NCBI GenBank assembly: GCA_030278955.1
Contig: JAOANR010000006.1
Coordinates: 50,806,915 to 50,870,914 of the forward strand
Length of the DNA: 64,000 nt
DNA from: Hygrophila difformis
Taxonomy: Eukaryota > Streptophyta > Magnoliopsida > Lamiales > Acanthaceae
Direction: 5' to 3'
A program made the position numbers and the translations under genes. Below, piece by piece: positions 22,980 to 35,424 of this stretch. The notes under the pieces were generated by a model. The model was given only the letters and a program-made list of their open reading frames with translations. It searched no databases and had not been told where the DNA came from. How positions within the stretch are numbered: position 1 is the first letter of the stretch; the number at the start of each line of letters is the position of its first letter.

Positions 22980-25462
22980 TGTAACACCCCGGTTTTTGGT
23001 CACCCAGGTCGGGGTGTCACCGCCACACCTCCCTAGCAAGACACGGTTTCTCCGAGCTCACTAAAGAGATGCAAGGCTATGGTTTTTCAGAATTTAAAAT
23101 ATTCAAACTGCCCATTCATATATAATTTGAAAAAATTGTATCAAAATTGCAGCGGAAAATAATAATTACATATGTATAATGCAGCGGAATTTAAATATAG
23201 CCAACACGGCCAGAATACGGGTTAAACAGGTCCGTCATGCAAGATCTAGTCTAACACAATAATTCAAAATAATATATCTTCCCAAAGTTCCCATGTATGC
23301 ATATGACGATGCATAATTCTCAACTCTGAAAGAAAAAGGAAAAATATGGTTTGGTCAGCAAAAACTTGCTGAGTAAGTTAACACGTACATGTTTATGAGG
23401 TTTCAAAGCCTTTAATTAAATTTAAAGGAAACATGTGCATAATGTAATCTATTCATTTAATAAAAATTTAATCGCATAATTTAAAAGTCATGGATTCCAT
23501 ACGATCTTAAATATAGCTTGCAAAGTAATTAAATAAATTGCCATAAATATAAAAGCACAATCTAATACAGATTTAATTTGGAATTCTCGCAAACTTCTCG
23601 TTTCATATCTTTTAGAGATCACCATCGCTGGGGCTCTTATGTCCGCCAGCCTTACGCCTGGGCTCTTATGTCCACAAGTATCATGGTCGATCTTTTAATT
23701 AGAGTTAAGCCGTCCGCTAGCCATACGATCAGTGTTTCGCTAGGGCTCTTACGTCAACCTAGACATACACTTGGGCTCTTATGTCCCAAGCCGCAGAGAA
23801 CATTGACAGTATCTAGCTTAGTCATAACCCACAATATTTTAACCCTCTCGTTTCGTGTATCTTATTTCAAAGAATTTCTACTCGTTTCAACCTTAAAGGC
23901 TAATTTCACCGTTTCAACAAGATTTCAAGATTTGACTCGGTCAACCACAGTTTACTCTAAAATTCATTAGGAATCGAGTTTAATTCCAAAAATTCTGAAA
24001 TTTTACCACTGACTCAGAAACATCGAGATGAACAACTTTCATGTTTTAACTTTTTCAATCGGAGATACCGAAACAGGTCAAAAATGTCAATTTTCGTCAT
24101 AACATTAATCTGTCCGAATTTCATGTACAGCAGTTCAAGATTATCAAGATCTACCATAGCAAATCAACTCCAAACTTAATGAAATTTTACAGAGACCTTC
24201 TTAAGACATTTTTCTACAACTTTCATGTTCAGCTAAAGATCTAAATCGGTTTAGAACTAATGTCAAAAACGTGATCAATATCGGACCTAAGTTCTGTCAA
24301 GAATTTCAAGATCCAAGTTTCAGCAGTTCGGTTTCGGGTGAATTTTTAATATCAAAACGTCCCTAAAAATTCTGAAAATTTTACAGTAGATAGATCTATA
24401 CCTTAGGAACGTTTTTTATGTTTTAAGTTTTTCCGTTTGAAGAAGTTTAAAGGTTCGTAAAAATTAGACGAAACTGTTGCGCCGGTAGAATCATACGTTG
24501 ACAGATTTTTGAAGATTTGATTAAGCTTTTAGTTTTCGTGTTTTAGTTACTCCTAAAACCATGTAAGTATTAACTTACAGATTTGTAGATATCCGGGATC
24601 GTCTATTTCGAAGGCGTGTCTTCCAGTCCTCCGTCTATCCTCTCCGTTCGTCGGGTTCTACGTTCTAGATCCGATTCGGGGCGTAGAAAGAAAAAGAAGA
24701 AGGTTAGGATTCATTTTCGAATCGTATATGGAACAAGGATCGGATTGAAGCTTACCACGACGTTAGAGATCTTCAAAATTTCGTCCACGCAGTCCTTGCC
24801 TTGGTTTCGTGCCTCCGACGACTCCGGAATTAGGGTTTTCGACGTATAGAGAGTTGTAGGGTTTTGGAAAAGTGTTCGGAGCTTTCAAGAGGGCTTATTT
24901 ATAGGTAAATAAGACCTAGGGGCATCCAAGGTCTGCCTCTAAGGGTCTTGAGCCGAATGGTGTTCAACCGAAGTCGGAAAATCCGGATTCGGGCGAGTAA
25001 ATCTCGCACCAAATAAATCTGTGGGGTGGCGCGGCCGTGGCGCGGTAATCCCCTTATGGGCGCGCGGCCACCGCGCGGCCTCGGTCCAGGCTGCGGTCTG
25101 GGCCGGGTCGTGCGATCCGTCGGGCATTTCCTCCTCTATTTCGGACTTCTATCCCTCTATGTTCCCGGATTCGGATTTCCGGGATATTTTCGGGCTCCGA
25201 TTTCCTATCTTAATTTTATTCGGATCTAAATTTACATTTGGACTCGAGTTATTGAGCCCATCGGTGTTGGGTTTCCGGGTAACCATTTATTTGACTAAAT
25301 TGTTTTCGGCTTCCCGGGTTCTCGAAATTTTGATTCCTTTTTAATTTAAATTCCATTTCTCATTCGATTAAATTTATTTATTGATTTGCTGAATTTATTT
25401 ATTTATTGTATTTATTTTATATATTGTATTTATTTTATGTTGGAAAATTCTTGGGTATTACA
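22980..25462 (-). repeat. 5' LTR of the gag-only element
   Basis: Near-identical partner of 18234-20715 (2,483 bp against 2,482 bp, with scattered substitutions and tiny indels). It ends in the GTTTG duplication. Confidence 0.93.
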
Positions 25463-25559
25463 GTTTGATCATTTGTCCAGCCGCTCCACTAGGAGAGAAA
25501 AAGGTCCTTAGTCGACCGGAGACCAATATTTGGCACGCAGAGTGGGACAGCAAAAGGAA
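25463..25559 (+). other. Right end of the Tat-like 5' LTR and primer-site candidate
   Basis: Continuation of the LTR left off at 18233. The LTR appears to end at about 25525 (GAGACCA), followed by TGGCACGCAGAGTGGGAC at 25531-25548. This resembles the TGGCGCCG-type primer sites of Tat-lineage elements but is not a perfect match to any tRNA I can recall. The element is interrupted again at 25560. Confidence 0.5.
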
Positions 25560-28293
25560 TGTAATACCCAAGAAATTTATTTGGGTCCAAAGGAACAAAA
25601 TTTCGAAAAGACGAAAATAATTTATTTAAATAAATTATTGCTCGGAAATTATTTATCAAAGAATTTGGAATGTGATTTAGAATAAATCATCACTTTGGGT
25701 CAAAGTTGAAATGGGTGATAAAATGAGATAAGAGAGCTCAAAAATATATCCATGCAATAAGCCCAAGGATATTAGGATTTAAATTCCCCAAGTGTGCCAA
25801 GTTGACAGATTTTATCCTATATAAGGATTGACGTTTACACCCACCTAGAGTGTGAATTTTTTAAAGCATCCAACACAAATGTTGTTCCAAATGGTGTCTA
25901 ATATATACTTATAAAATTTCAGAAATTTTGGATGAGTATATCATTCCCAAAACTTCTATCTTTGAACATGTGTCAATATGAACCCGAATTATTGTCGAGT
26001 TGCATTTTCCTTTAGTTTCTGCTGACATTTTCTTCCTAAATTCATGTATGAAAGATATTAAACACTCCTTGGACATTATTTAAGGTTTATAGGCTCTGTA
26101 AATTTGAAACCAAGGTTAAAAAGCAACTCAACCATGGTGAAATGTATCTATTCAATGAATGGTGTGAATAGGGTGAGTTATAACCTCCAACTTCTAGATT
26201 TCCAGCCATTATGATTGATATTATGATGACATAAAGACGGGAGGAGTAAATTTCAGTGATTATCATCATCAAGCCTCTCCAAATTCGTCCAAATAAACCC
26301 CATATCAGTCACAAACTATTCCACAAACACCATTCCCAAAATTCAGCCTTCATAGAGAGAGTTGGTGAGTTTTGAGTGTGCTCTTCAAGGTGGTGGCATT
26401 TTGGACGAGTTCAAAACCTTCCAATCCTTTCATCCACTGGGTAAGAAGGTATTCAAGTCCATATTTCAGTATTAGATTCGAATTATAGGCTTTAAAACTA
26501 AGGATTGTGCCCTATCGATTCAAATCTAGGTTCTTCAGTGAGTAGCAGTCCTTGCTGCGGGTTGGAGGGCACTTTTGAGGCTTGGATTTGAGGATTTCTT
26601 GACACAAATCCATTTATAAGTAAGTTAATACCTTACACACCGATTTTTGAAAGTTTTGGTTAAGTGAAAATCGAGTTGCAAGCCATTTTCCATAACCTCC
26701 CAAATCTATCAGCATGGCTTTCCTTTGGCATGTTTCTGTTGTGTTGCATTTCTGGCCAGATCTGTTCATCTTTGAGAAACCTTAACAAATGAATGTTGTT
26801 CATAATATCTTGAAGTTTATTACTGTAAATTTTCATCAAATTTGGATTACGTTTGCTGTCCCAAATTTTATCTGTTTTGTTACTAATTTCCGTCGAAAAA
26901 GTTGTCAGTTTTGGTGTTCGATCTTGTAGAGCATAATGGGCTATCCTATGATCATTTTCTCTCATTCATTTACAAATGAAAGTTGTTCCAATATGTGGCT
27001 AGTATGTCTCTATTAAAACTTGTGATTTTTGGAAGTCCCTTGAAAAAGTTATGAATTTTTCTTTCACTGTCGTCCGAAAACGCTGAAGAGGTGAGGTTTT
27101 TTTAAAATAAGGTTTCTGTGATCTACCTGTTTGGCGTAGAAGGAGTCCGAATTTTGAGATGGCTATTTCTATGAAAAATGCTTATTTTAGTGTTCTCTAA
27201 CTACTGTAAATGTTTCAGAATTTTTAAAAATCATTTACAATATTTTCAAATGTAAAAACGTCTAATGCACAAACTATGAAATTCATGCCTTTAATGGTAA
27301 TTCCATGTTAGGTTGTGGTGGCGATTTTTGTGTCAATTTTCCTTTCCATTGTGGGAAGTTATAAACCTGGAGATTTTATATTTTCGTGTTGGTAATTTAA
27401 AGCTCGATTTTGATATGGCATGAATGAATTGTTGAATTAAAAGTAAAATTTTGAAACTTTGGAAATTGTGATCGAGTGGGATGCCTTATATTATTTTTGA
27501 AGGTAAGTGCACTGGGTGGAGCTCGTTGGGCTGCCCCCTCTCGTAGCCAAAACGGCAATTATGGTTATGTAGTTTTTGTGATTGTTAGAGTCTATACTCC
27601 TAGATGTATCCGTATGGGTTATCTAGGACTTCGGAGTGGTCTATATAGGAGCACTGCTTTCATGACCCTCGTGGGTACGAGTCCCAGAGGTTGATCCCAA
27701 GGGTACGTCCCTATGATCCTTTTTATGTGGTCGAGTCCTTGTGGGTGTTAGTCCCAAACGGCAGGGTGTCCTCGATCATAATGAACAATGGTAAAAAGTT
27801 CGTTCGGCGTGCGTAAGATTTTAATTAATTAAATATCCTTCTTTTTTAAATAAAAGAAATCTTATTTTTATTACTCTCCTAAAACTTTTAGAAATTATTG
27901 TGTTGTGTATTAACTTATGCAGTAGCATTTGTACTGATTTGTTGTTGTCTCTATTTTTCTCGGATCTTGAAGAGTAAGCATTGCACGGAGGGATGAGAAA
28001 TCTTCTTTCAAGACTTGTCGCATTTAAATTTTTAAAATTTCACATTGAACTTTAGACTGTGTTTTGGCCGCATGTTTTGGCCCTATTTTATCTTCCGCAC
28101 TGCTTTACATTATGCTTGGTAGACTTCGGATTATTTTAAATTCGGGCATCGTTTGAATTACTTTTAAGAATTTTAAATATTGATGCAACTTAAGCCTTAG
28201 CATTCCTTTAAATGAACTCGATTTGATCGTGTCTTGTTTAAAAGGGTGTGGCAATAGCGTCTCGGCCTGGGTGACCAAAACCGGGGTGTTATA
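25560..28293 (+). repeat. 5' LTR of the decayed chromovirus
   Basis: 2,734 bp. Its last ~800 bp (from about 27487) align with 31929-32736. The segment around 27500-27800 (GTGGAGCTCGTTGGGCTGCC; GGGTACGAGTCCCAGAGGTT) is shared clearly by both. No genes inside. Confidence 0.88.
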
Positions 28294-28296
28294 AAG

Positions 28297-28308
28297 TGGT
28301 ATCAGAGC
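28297..28308 (+). other. Primer binding site (tRNA-iMet type)
   Basis: TGGTATCAGAGC three bases after the LTR end. Confidence 0.9.
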
Positions 28309-28559
28309 CTGAAAAATTTTTAAAGCTATTATTTTTCGGCCCAATATAGAGGCCCAAAATATTAAATATTCTTTTTAAGCATTTCTAATATTTTTTCCAT
28401 GGAAAAAGGATTTTAATTTAAAAACCCATGGAAAATATATTATAAATTTTCGACAAGTCTTAAACTATTACGAATTATTTTGGGGGGAATACATATGCAT
28501 TGACACACTTTATATTAAGATATGAAAAATTCTTAATGTGAAAAAAATCCATATGTTAG

Positions 28560-28997
28560 ATGGCTGACCCACGATTCACCGAGACGATGAGAAACCTGCT
28601 CTGTTCTATGACTGATATTATCCATGAGTTGCGCTATGCTCGTCGTGATGCTGCTTCCGATCGGAACTGTATTTGCGAATTGGAGGGCAAGGTAGCGCAG
28701 TTGACTCAAGCCAATGATTAAACCATAGGTCGCTTAACCGAGTTCGAGACCCAGTTTGACGACCGTTAGCACCACACCCATACGCTTCAAGGTAGGATCT
28801 TCGCCCTGGAAGACATAGTGATTGGGCTCCAGAACCAGCTCAATCCACAGGGACCCGAGATGGAGGAGAAAGAGAAGGAAGACCCCCAGAGTCCTATTGA
28901 CATTGAGGGGGAGGACCCCGAGGAGGTAATGGAGAACCCTCTGGTGCCCCTCGACACTGACGAGGAGATTGAGGTCGATCCCAGGATGCTCGGCTAA
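28560..28997 (+). pseudogene. Extra reading frame upstream of gag: acidic coiled-coil-like protein, two internal stops
   Basis: ATG at 28560 and TAA at 28995-28997 bound 146 codons in one frame, broken only by TAA and TAG at codons 54 and 70. The decoded protein starts MADPRFTETMRNLLCSMTDI. It has heptad-like helical stretches (ELEGKVAQLTQAND; ALEDIVIGLQNQL), then a Glu/Asp-rich tail. The long frame and codon-like composition suggest it was coding before decay. It sits between primer site and gag, where some plant gypsy elements (for example Ogre) have an extra ORF; I do not know it in Tekay-type elements. The gag-only relative lacks it. Confidence 0.55.
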
Positions 28998-29268
28998 TCG
29001 CGCGACTACCTGCTCCAGACTATGACGTTTCTATTTCTGCTGATTGGACCACATATTGTGTATTTTATTAGTATTTTACTATCACATTTTGTGTAGCTCT
29101 CCTTATGTTATCGAAAATAAAATATATAATGAAATCTAAGTACTTATTTTCCCTATCAGTGTCCTCTCATGTTTAGAACGTATGCGATCCGAATCATAGT
29201 CACTTTATAACTTGACTGTTAACCTACCTTAGAATTCGAATCTTACCTCTGCGTGCTTGATTAACAGA

Positions 29269-30540
29269 ATGCCGCCAAGAGGACGACCGAGTAGGGAGAT
29301 TCTGAACAATGATGGTGCTAACCTCCCAAATGTAACAAACAATAACGGAGCTCCTTTGAACCGGAACGATGCTAACATACCTGTTGGGGCGAATCCGCCT
29401 AACATAGGAGGACAAGCGAACCCTGCACCCAATGCTTTGGACGAGCGACTGAGGACAGTAAAACAAGTCCTCATTGCCTTGGGCAATGCCGAGGTGCACA
29501 GGGCTCAGGCAGCGGTACCTCTGCCAGCAGCCCCCATCAATTACTTGGCAATGGTAAACCTCTATGAGCCGCCACTTTATGACGGTCAGGAGGATCCAGC
29601 AAAGCTGGAGGACTAGATCTGAACGTTTGACAAACTCATTAACGCAGTTAGGTGCCCGAAAAATGAGGAGGTCGGTGTTGCGACCTACTATCTAGGTGGT
29701 GAGGCGGATGAGTGGTGGCAGAATTTTCAAGGAGGTTTTGGCCGAGGGTGAGCACGCCTACTTCTGGGAAGAATTCAAGGAAGCCCTAAGGGAGAGATTT
29801 TATCCATTGAGTACTGCGAAGTATGAAGAATTCATTAACCTCAGGCAGGGTGCACAATCTATGCAAGAGTACTATGCTAAGTTCAAGGAGCTAGTGCGAT
29901 TTGCTCCGAGGCTCGTGCCAACTGATTCTGATAAGGCTCAGAAGTTTGAAATGGGTTTGAACCTCAGTATCGGAGAGATACTTGTGGGAGGGAAATACAC
30001 GACTTTGCAGGCAGTATATGACCGAGCTGTAGCAATTGCTCGCGTCCAGCAACTAAAGCGCAAGGATCACGGAGAGTCAAGCAAGGGCTCGCACGGATTT
30101 GGAAAAAGGAATAGAAGCGATAATGGTAATGACAATCCCCAGAAGGGAAATGACTAAGCAAGGTTTGAAGAAAATAGGAGGGCTCAGAATAAAGGTTTCA
30201 ACCATGGTGGGAATAGAAACCGGCGGGCTGAGAATCAGGGTACTTTCATACCCCGCTGCCCACAATGCAATCTCCCGCATTTGGTGCGTGGGTGTCCAAA
30301 ACCTGGATCTTGCTTTAGGTGTGGCAAGGAAGGCCACATGAAAAAGGAATGTTGGACACGGGAAGAGAGAATTGAGAAAAGGCCGGATTTGCTTAATCAT
30401 CCTCAAGGAAACCGACCAGCTGGACCGAATCAGCAGAACAACCAAGGACAAGGGTTCCAGCAACCACAAAGGCCACCCCAAAATCGCAACCAGCACGGGA
30501 ACCAGGGCGGAGCCATGGGACGTTTGAACGTTGTTAATCA
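29269..30540 (+). pseudogene. Chromovirus gag, several stops and frameshifts
   Basis: Starts MPPRGRPSREIL and runs parallel to the gag at 21.0-22.1 kb. There is a stop at 29614-29616, a frame change near 29700-29750 after the EADEWWQNFQ-like stretch, a stop near 30155, and a further frame change before the zinc finger. The knuckle CFRCGKEGHMKKEC lies at about 30313-30352. A Gln/Asn/Pro-rich tail leads into protease. Clearly non-functional. Confidence 0.85.
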
Positions 30541-31928
30541 AGCGGATCTGGCCACTCAACGCGAGGTGATCACAGGTACGTTCACTGCTTTAAGCGTACC
30601 AGTCAGAGTTTTGTTCGATTCGGGCGCAAGTTGCTCTTAAGTTTCCACTAGAATCTTATCTGTGTTAGATCTACTAAAACCTAAGAGCATTAACTTAGGA
30701 ATTCAGTTACCCTCGGGTAAGGTGCTATCGTGCTCGAAAAGATACGACGGAATTCCGATAGTAATTAAAAACATAGAATTCTACGCGAATCTAGTAGAGT
30801 TTGATCTTAGAGATTTCGATATCATCTTGGGTATGGACTGGCTGACTCAATACAAGGCCGTTATTGAGTGCTAAAAGCAAAAGATTTCTTTAGCCAAGTG
30901 TCGAGGGAAGAAGGTCATCTACTACATGCAGCCTCAAAAGATGAGTGCCAAGGTGGTGAATGCCTTAAAATTTTGTAACTTCATACAAAAGGGATACCAA
31001 TTGTACGCATGCTACGTACATAACCTCGAGGATGAGGGAAGTAAGATCGAAAAAATCCCAGTCGTAAATGAATATCCCGGCGTATTCCCTGAAGATATCC
31101 CAGGAATGCCACCTGATCGAGAGGTTGAATTCAAGATTGATCTGGTACCCGGGATTGAGCCAGTGTCAAAGGCGTCATATCGTATGGCACCTGCCGGGAT
31201 GAAAGAGCTGAAGGAACAACTCGAAGAGTTGTTAGCAAAGGGTTACATTTGACCTAGCACATCGCCATAGGGAGCACCCGTCTTGTTCGTCAAGAAGAAA
31301 GACAGTGGACTCCGGTTGTGTATTGACTATAGAGGTCTGAACCAAGTGACAATCAAGAACAAATACCCGCTACCTAGGATCAAGGATCTCTTCGATCAAC
31401 TGAAAGGAGCATCGGTATTTTCGAAAGTTCACATGCGATCGGGATACCATCAATTGCCTATCGCCGAAGAAGACATACTAAAGACCGCATTTCAGAAAAG
31501 ATATGGACACTATGAATTCACCTTAATGTCCTTTGATCTGAAAAATGCTCCCGCAGTATTCATAAATCTCATGAATAATGTATTCCGAGAGTTGCTAGAT
31601 TCTTGTGTTCTCGTATTCATTGATGACATTCTAGTTTACTCAAGGAATGAGGAGGAGCATGCGAGACATCTGCATCAAGTGCTTGGAATTTTGAGAAAGA
31701 ATCAATTGTACGCGAAGCTGTCTAAATACGAATTCTGGATGAAAGAAGTCACATTTTTGGGACATAGAGTATCGGCTAAAGGAGTGTTGGTTGATCCGGC
31801 AGAGATATCTGCGGTGACTGATTGGCCGCGCCAACAAGTCAGACAGAAATAAGAAGTTTCCTTGGACTAGCCGGATACTACAGAAGATTTGTGAAGGATT
31901 TTTTCAAGATTGCAAGACCGATGACCCA
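30541..31928 (+). pseudogene. Chromovirus pol remnant: protease and RT, truncated
   Basis: Protease shows the active-site DSGAS (about 30618) followed by a stop, and the flap-region motif IILGMDWLTQYKA (about 30825). The pre-RT linker has EYPGVFPEDIPGMPPDREVE (about 31068). RT has LCIDYRGLN, the catalytic FIDDIL (about 31616) and FLGHRV, but at the first catalytic site the usual Asp of the FSKxDLRSGY motif is His ([10 protein letters not shown]). Several stops interrupt it, and it ends abruptly where LTR sequence begins. RNase H and integrase are missing. Confidence 0.85.
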
Positions 31929-32736
31929 ATTATGGTTATGTGGTTAAGTGCACTAGGTGGAGCTCGTTGGGCCGCCCCCTCTCGTAGTCTAAACAACAAA
32001 TATGGTTATGTGGTTTTTGTGGTTGTAAGAGTATATACTCCTAGATTAATACCTTATGGGTTATCTAGGGTTCCGGAGTGGTCTGTATAGGGGCACTGCT
32101 TTCACGACCCTCGTGGGTACGAGTCCCAGAGGTTGATCCCAAGGGTACGTCCCTATGATCCGTTTTATGTGGTTGAGTCCTTGTGGGTATTAGTCCCAAA
32201 GGGCAGGGTATCATCGACCATAGTGAACAATGGTAAAATGTTCGTTCGGCGTGCGTAAGATTTTAATTAATTAAATATCCGCCTTTTTTAAAATAAAAAG
32301 AAATCTTATTTTTATTACTCTCCTAAAACTTTTAGAAATTGTTGTGTTATGTATTAACTTATGCAATACCATTTGTACTGATTTGTTGTTGTCTCTATTT
32401 TTCTCAGATTTTGAAGAGTAAGCATTGCATGGAGGGATGAGAAATCTTCTTTCAAGACTTGTCGCATTTAAATTTTTAAAATTTCGCATTGAACTTTAGA
32501 CTGTGTTTTGGCCGCGTGTTTTGGCCCTATTTTAGCTTCCGCACTTCTTTACATTATGCTTGGCAGACTTCGGATTATTTTAAATTCGGGCATCATTTGA
32601 ATTATTTTTAAGAATTTTAAATATTGATGCAACTTAAGCCATAGCATTTCTTTAAATGGCTCGATTTGATCGTGTCTTGTTTAAAAGGGTGTGGTGGTAG
32701 CGTCCCGGCCTGGGTGATCAAAACCCGGGTGTTACA
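31929..32736 (+). repeat. Partial 3' LTR of the decayed chromovirus
   Basis: Matches about 27487-28293 with many substitutions, ending GGGTGTTACA. The junction with pol carries TTATGGTTATGTGG, also found inside the LTR (27557 and 31998), so microhomology may have guided the deletion. Confidence 0.85.
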
Positions 32737-35424
32737 AGGACAAAGTAGATTAAATAACTACCGATCCAGAGAATTCAGCAATCAACACGGCGGATCGCAC
32801 CGTTTTGCCGACGATTCCAGAGCAGGATCCGGATATCCGGAGGATTTTCCTCCTGGATATGGTCCACCACCAATCTATACCAATGCACAGGATTGCTGCC
32901 AGAATGATCTAACATCGCACGTGTGCGATCAGATCCTATTTATGGTTGAGGCGGCCGTTACGACGTCCGCACGACAAGCTGAGGGAGTATGGTGGCAATC
33001 CCAGCTATATTCAGAACTGAGCTTGCAAGGCATACACAGCCAATAGGAGCACAGAATATTCAGAATCTGGAGTGCAAAATCAGTCGTATGCACAACATAA
33101 TTATGCACCGCAACAGTATCAGTACGGCAGATTTTGAAATCCGCCTCAGCAACGTCAGATCGAGCTGCCGCAAGGCATGCCTTATTGTCAGAAATAGGCG
33201 TACCATCAACCGCGACCAGTGGCTCTTGTTGCACAGCAACTACCTGTCCCTGTGATCCACCAACAACAACATCAACACATAGTGGACAAGGAGGTGATTG
33301 CGAAAATTGTTCGGACTTAGTTCACGAATTTCTTTGGTCAGGAGAATCGGCCGATGTACAGGAAGTCGTTCATTGAAAGGATTGAGGAACTTTGCCCTAT
33401 CCCGAGAGGGGTAAAGGTTCTGAAGTTCAACGTTTTTTTGGGCAAACTTGGGAAGTCAACAATGAGCATATCGGCCGATTCACGGCCCAGTGCACAAGGA
33501 CCGCTCAGAACGACTACCACAAGCTCCAGATGTTCATTCTCTCACTCACAGGGCTAGCTTTTGAGTGGTTTATCTACTTGCCGCTCCGATTCGTCAATAT
33601 ATGATGATAGGTTCTACAACATTAGTCCGGATATTTCAATGGTGGACCTAGCTCACACAAGCAGAAGACTGGAGAATTTGTGACGGAATTTCTGGAGAGA
33701 TTTTATGCTCTCTAGGCTCAGATGAAGACTCAACTACCAGAGCAAGAGTATATACAAATGTTGAAGTGCAATCTCAAACACGTCATTAAGGACATATTTA
33801 TGGTTACTCGGACGAAAACTATTGCTGAACTTGCAGCCAAAGCCACCCGAATGGGAATTACTTGGCGGAACAAATGGCTTTCAAAACAAGCCGCAACCAA
33901 AGTTCCAAGGCTCAACCGTTCCAATCAGCAGCAGCGAACGAATCCCTGAGCAGTTGTATGGAGAATGAGGAGTACAATGCAGAAGACTCCCGACGATTGC
34001 TGATGTATCCAGAGCCGAATTTGTGATTAAGAAGCCTATTGTGTGCCCAGTGCTCGGGCCACCTAGAGGCAAAGAAATATAGGGACAAGAGTCGGATAAT
34101 CTTCAAAGGTTTTATTCATTTGATCTCTCTCAGATGGATGAAATCTTTTATTATTGTCGGAAGAATGGGTTGTTCGAGTTCAAGGGAAATCACCTTCAGC
34201 CAACTAATGAACAGTTGAAGGCTGGGTGGGCTGTTCGAGTTCAAAGGAAACCACCCACAGCTAACTAATGAACAGTTGAAGGCTGTATGGTGTAGGTTTC
34301 ACGCGCCTCAAACGCATAGTACGGTGGTGTGCGAATATTTCAGGAAGATGATCTGAAAGCATATCGAGAAGAGAAGCCAAAGTTCCCTGACAGATTGATG
34401 GCCATGGATAAGAATCCATTCCCAATGGCCAACATGGTTCTCATTCCTACCAGAGCAAAGAAAGAAGCCTATCCAAAAGAGGTTGGGAGAATATCCTACA
34501 GCTCAAAAGGAGAAAGGAGAATCATCGAAGTGATCTGTTTAGAAAATGCTCGGATCGCCTAAAAAGGGCAAGGAAAAGAAGTCTAGTGTATTTGACCGTC
34601 TCAGTCAATACGAAATAACAAAGAACCAATTGATCCGAGTTGGGGAGAAATCAGTTTCGGCCGAAAATGAGCCAAGCAGAAAAAGGGATGTTCCGCAGAA
34701 GAAGCCGACTCTGAAGATTGTGACCAATGGATGGGACTCGGAGATGGAGCTAAATACCAGCAAGGAGAATGGAAAGATACTGATCAAAATCACCATTCCA
34801 GATGAAATTGTATCTCCGATCTCAAAGAGAAATCGACATCCTCAGGCGAATGTACCTATCGATCGATGAGTACACAACTCACTGAAGAAAGACCGCCCAT
34901 CCCAGGGTAGGTCACATCAAAGAAACAGGGCAGAATACTGGCCCAAGAGATTCGAGAATTAGCGACCGCCGTCCCAGCGCCGAAACGGAGAGGATCACTC
35001 CCAACCCTTAAAAAGAGGATTTAAAGGCAAAGGACAGCTGCGGTTAAAGAGGAGTACGAAAAGATGCACTTCGGGGATGTTATTCGGAAGATGACTCATG
35101 CCCGGGGGGCACTATAACAGAGAAGGTATTCTCTACCTATATGAAGACCCGGGAGGCAAAAAGGAAAACTAGGTTTCAGCCAAAAACTCTAGCTCGAGAA
35201 GAACCTTAAGAAGAGTTCAAGCCTCGGCCGACCAGAACCAGAGTGTGGGTTCCAAAGAATTCTGTCATCCCCACAATGGAGACATTAACAGTGGGGGACT
35301 TCAAGTTTAGCATTATGCCACCAGTTAGTGCGTTTGGCCTTATTAACCCCGAAGAGGAAGAGTATTGGTCCGACGGAGAACCGCAGGAAAATCGCCTTGC
35401 TCGCACTTTCCCACAAGCTGGTGG
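32737..35424 (+). pseudogene. Tat/Retand-like gag region, heavily decayed
   Basis: Plus-strand fragments in changing frames match Tat-lineage gag: ENRPMYRKSFIERIEELCPI (about 33345), NEHIGRFTAQC and LSLTGLAFEWF (about 33460-33570), FVTEFLERFYAL (33678), MKTQLPEQEYIQMLKCNL (33722), ELAAKATRMG (33828), and a C-terminal part with RFHAPQTHSTVVCEYFRKM (about 34295). Acidic linker sequence (EEEEYWSDGE) lies near 35355. A ~61-bp tandem duplication (34168-34228 and 34229-34289; FEFKGN / VQRKPP region) is present. It continues the element whose LTR is at 17.6-25.5 kb and is cut at about 35424 by LTR sequence of the next element. Confidence 0.75.

Larger units (their letters stand above)
18234..25462 (-). 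mobile_element. Gag-only LTR retrotransposon (TR-GAG type, Tekay-like chromovirus derivative), 7,229 bp
   Basis: Two near-identical LTRs (18234-20715 and 22980-25462, about 2.48 kb each) enclose a 2.26-kb interior. GTTTG target duplications flank the element (18229-18233 and 25463-25467). Read on the minus strand, the order is 5' LTR, primer site TGGTATCAGAGC, gag, a pol tail remnant, polypurine tract and 3' LTR. Protease, RT, RNase H and integrase are absent. It would need enzymes from a related chromovirus; diverged relatives lie at 25.6-32.7 kb and 35.4-59.4 kb. Confidence 0.95.
25560..32736 (+). mobile_element. Decayed Tekay-like chromovirus with partial 3' LTR
   Basis: 5' LTR 25560-28293 (TGTAATACCC...GGGGTGTTATA), primer site TGGTATCAGAGC at 28297-28308, an upstream reading frame, gag, protease and RT on the plus strand. 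Pol then stops inside the RT-RNase H region at about 31928 and jumps into the last ~807 bp of the LTR. Flanks read AGGAA (25555-25559) and AGGAC (32737-32741), a target duplication with one mismatch. RNase H, integrase, chromodomain and most of the 3' LTR were lost by an internal deletion. Confidence 0.88.
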
